In this document: piece after piece, positions 63,709-64,000 of the stretch | Numbering within the stretch: position 1 is the first letter of the stretch | Layout of the letters: every line of letters begins with the position of its first letter | Assembly (NCBI GenBank): GCA_900466605.1 | Contig: UBMU01000013.1 | Coordinates: forward strand, 62,001-126,000 | Direction of reading: 5' to 3' | Source of the DNA: Hyphomicrobiales bacterium | GTDB taxonomy: Bacteria > Pseudomonadota > Alphaproteobacteria > Rhizobiales > Rhizobiaceae | DNA: 64,000 nucleotides | Program-made: the position numbers and the translations under genes | The notes under the pieces: model-generated | What the model was told of the DNA's origin: nothing | Databases searched by the model: none | The model's input: only the letters and a program-made list of their open reading frames with translations

Positions 63709-64000
63709 CCTCAGGCGCAGCACGCCATTCCGTCTGGCGCTATCTTTCGGGCTGCTTTTCATTCTCACGGTCGTCGCGACCGGAGGTGTTATGTATCACC
63801 TGCTGCGCAACGGTCTGGACGCGCAGTTGGACACAGCGCTGAACGATACGTTCCAAGTGGTTTCGTCCACTTATGCACCCGACGATATCGAGGACTTGAT
63901 CACTACGCTCGACAGCTACGCGAATCTTCGTCCCGCTGATGATGGCATCTACTCACTGATCGACAGCTCCGGAAAAAAGCTGGCTGGAAACTTCAAGGCA
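63695..64000 (+). CDS. Sensor histidine kinase, N-terminal part (cut by window edge)
   Basis: From ATG 63695 the frame is open to the end (102 codons, no stop): MRLTSLRRSTPFRLALSFGL, hydrophobic span FGLLFILTVVATGGVMYHLL, then the start of a periplasmic sensor domain (NGLDAQLDTALNDTFQVVSS). The HAMP, dimerisation and ATPase domains lie beyond the window. Partner of the response regulator; the signal is unknown. Confidence 0.88.
   Translation, partial: MRLTSLRRSTPFRLALSFGLLFILTVVATGGVMYHLLRNGLDAQLDTALNDTFQVVSSTYAPDDIEDLITTLDSYANLRPADDGIYSLIDSSGKKLAGNFKA

Overview
The window looks like an accessory stretch of a rhizobial genome (Alphaproteobacteria, Hyphomicrobiales, probably Rhizobiaceae). 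Reasons: a split imuA-imuB-dnaE2 mutasome cassette next to dinB with a GTTC-N7-GTTC LexA box, a DUF982 protein, a small rhizobial-style glycine-zipper lipoprotein, many AraC/GntR/TetR regulators, and a GC-rich coding style. I see no rRNA, tRNA, CRISPR array, intact insertion sequence or replication gene. The mix of transporters, catabolic genes, regulators and decaying gene fragments would suit a chromid, megaplasmid or chromosomal variable region (inference).

Layout. 1-4.6 kb: end of an AraC regulator, an isopenicillin-N-synthase-like dioxygenase, small unknown ORFs, and a SulP anion transporter. 4.8-6.6 kb: an SDR oxidoreductase broken by a one-base frameshift, divergent from an AraC regulator. 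6.7-14.3 kb: an SOS mutagenesis island (dnaE2, imuB, imuA on minus; dinB and an SRAP/HMCES-type protein on plus) around one LexA box. 14.3-21.2 kb: a gene-poor, eroding zone with small ORFs, a cold-shock gene, fructose-bisphosphatase, a receiver-like protein without its phospho-acceptor, a TetR regulator, and remnants of an SRAP gene and of flagellar flgK. 21.4-26.8 kb: a YihY/BrkB membrane protein, a Kup potassium transporter, and an aldo/keto reductase with a divergent AraC regulator.

27-35.2 kb: a long Prc-type periplasmic protease, then a minus-strand operon pxpA - pxpBC - biotin carboxylase/BCCP - DUF1989 with a divergent GntR regulator and two phased operator-like palindromes. It reads as a biotin-dependent carboxylase/hydrolase pathway for 5-oxoproline or a related amide or ureide. 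35.7-41.7 kb: a small lipoprotein, an AbgT transporter with an M20 peptidase, and an RCK_C-containing SLC13 permease. 41.7-43.5 kb: an unusual membrane-anchored repeat protein. 44-49.6 kb: a seven-gene Mrp-like cation/proton antiporter operon in which the parts of MrpA are dispersed and two NuoL/M/N-type subunits are fused into one 1041-residue protein.

49.6-64 kb: envelope and stress functions: a DUF900 lipoprotein hydrolase, an RND efflux pair, a DUF1269 protein, an AI-2E permease, a small ORF coupled to an AraC regulator, a GltS symporter, a DUF982 protein, a PAP2 phosphatase, a COG4705 membrane protein, a small secreted protein, and an OmpR-type regulator with the start of its histidine kinase. 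Three short related repeats in the gaps at 35.6, 43.8 and 51.0 kb may be remnants of mobile-element ends.
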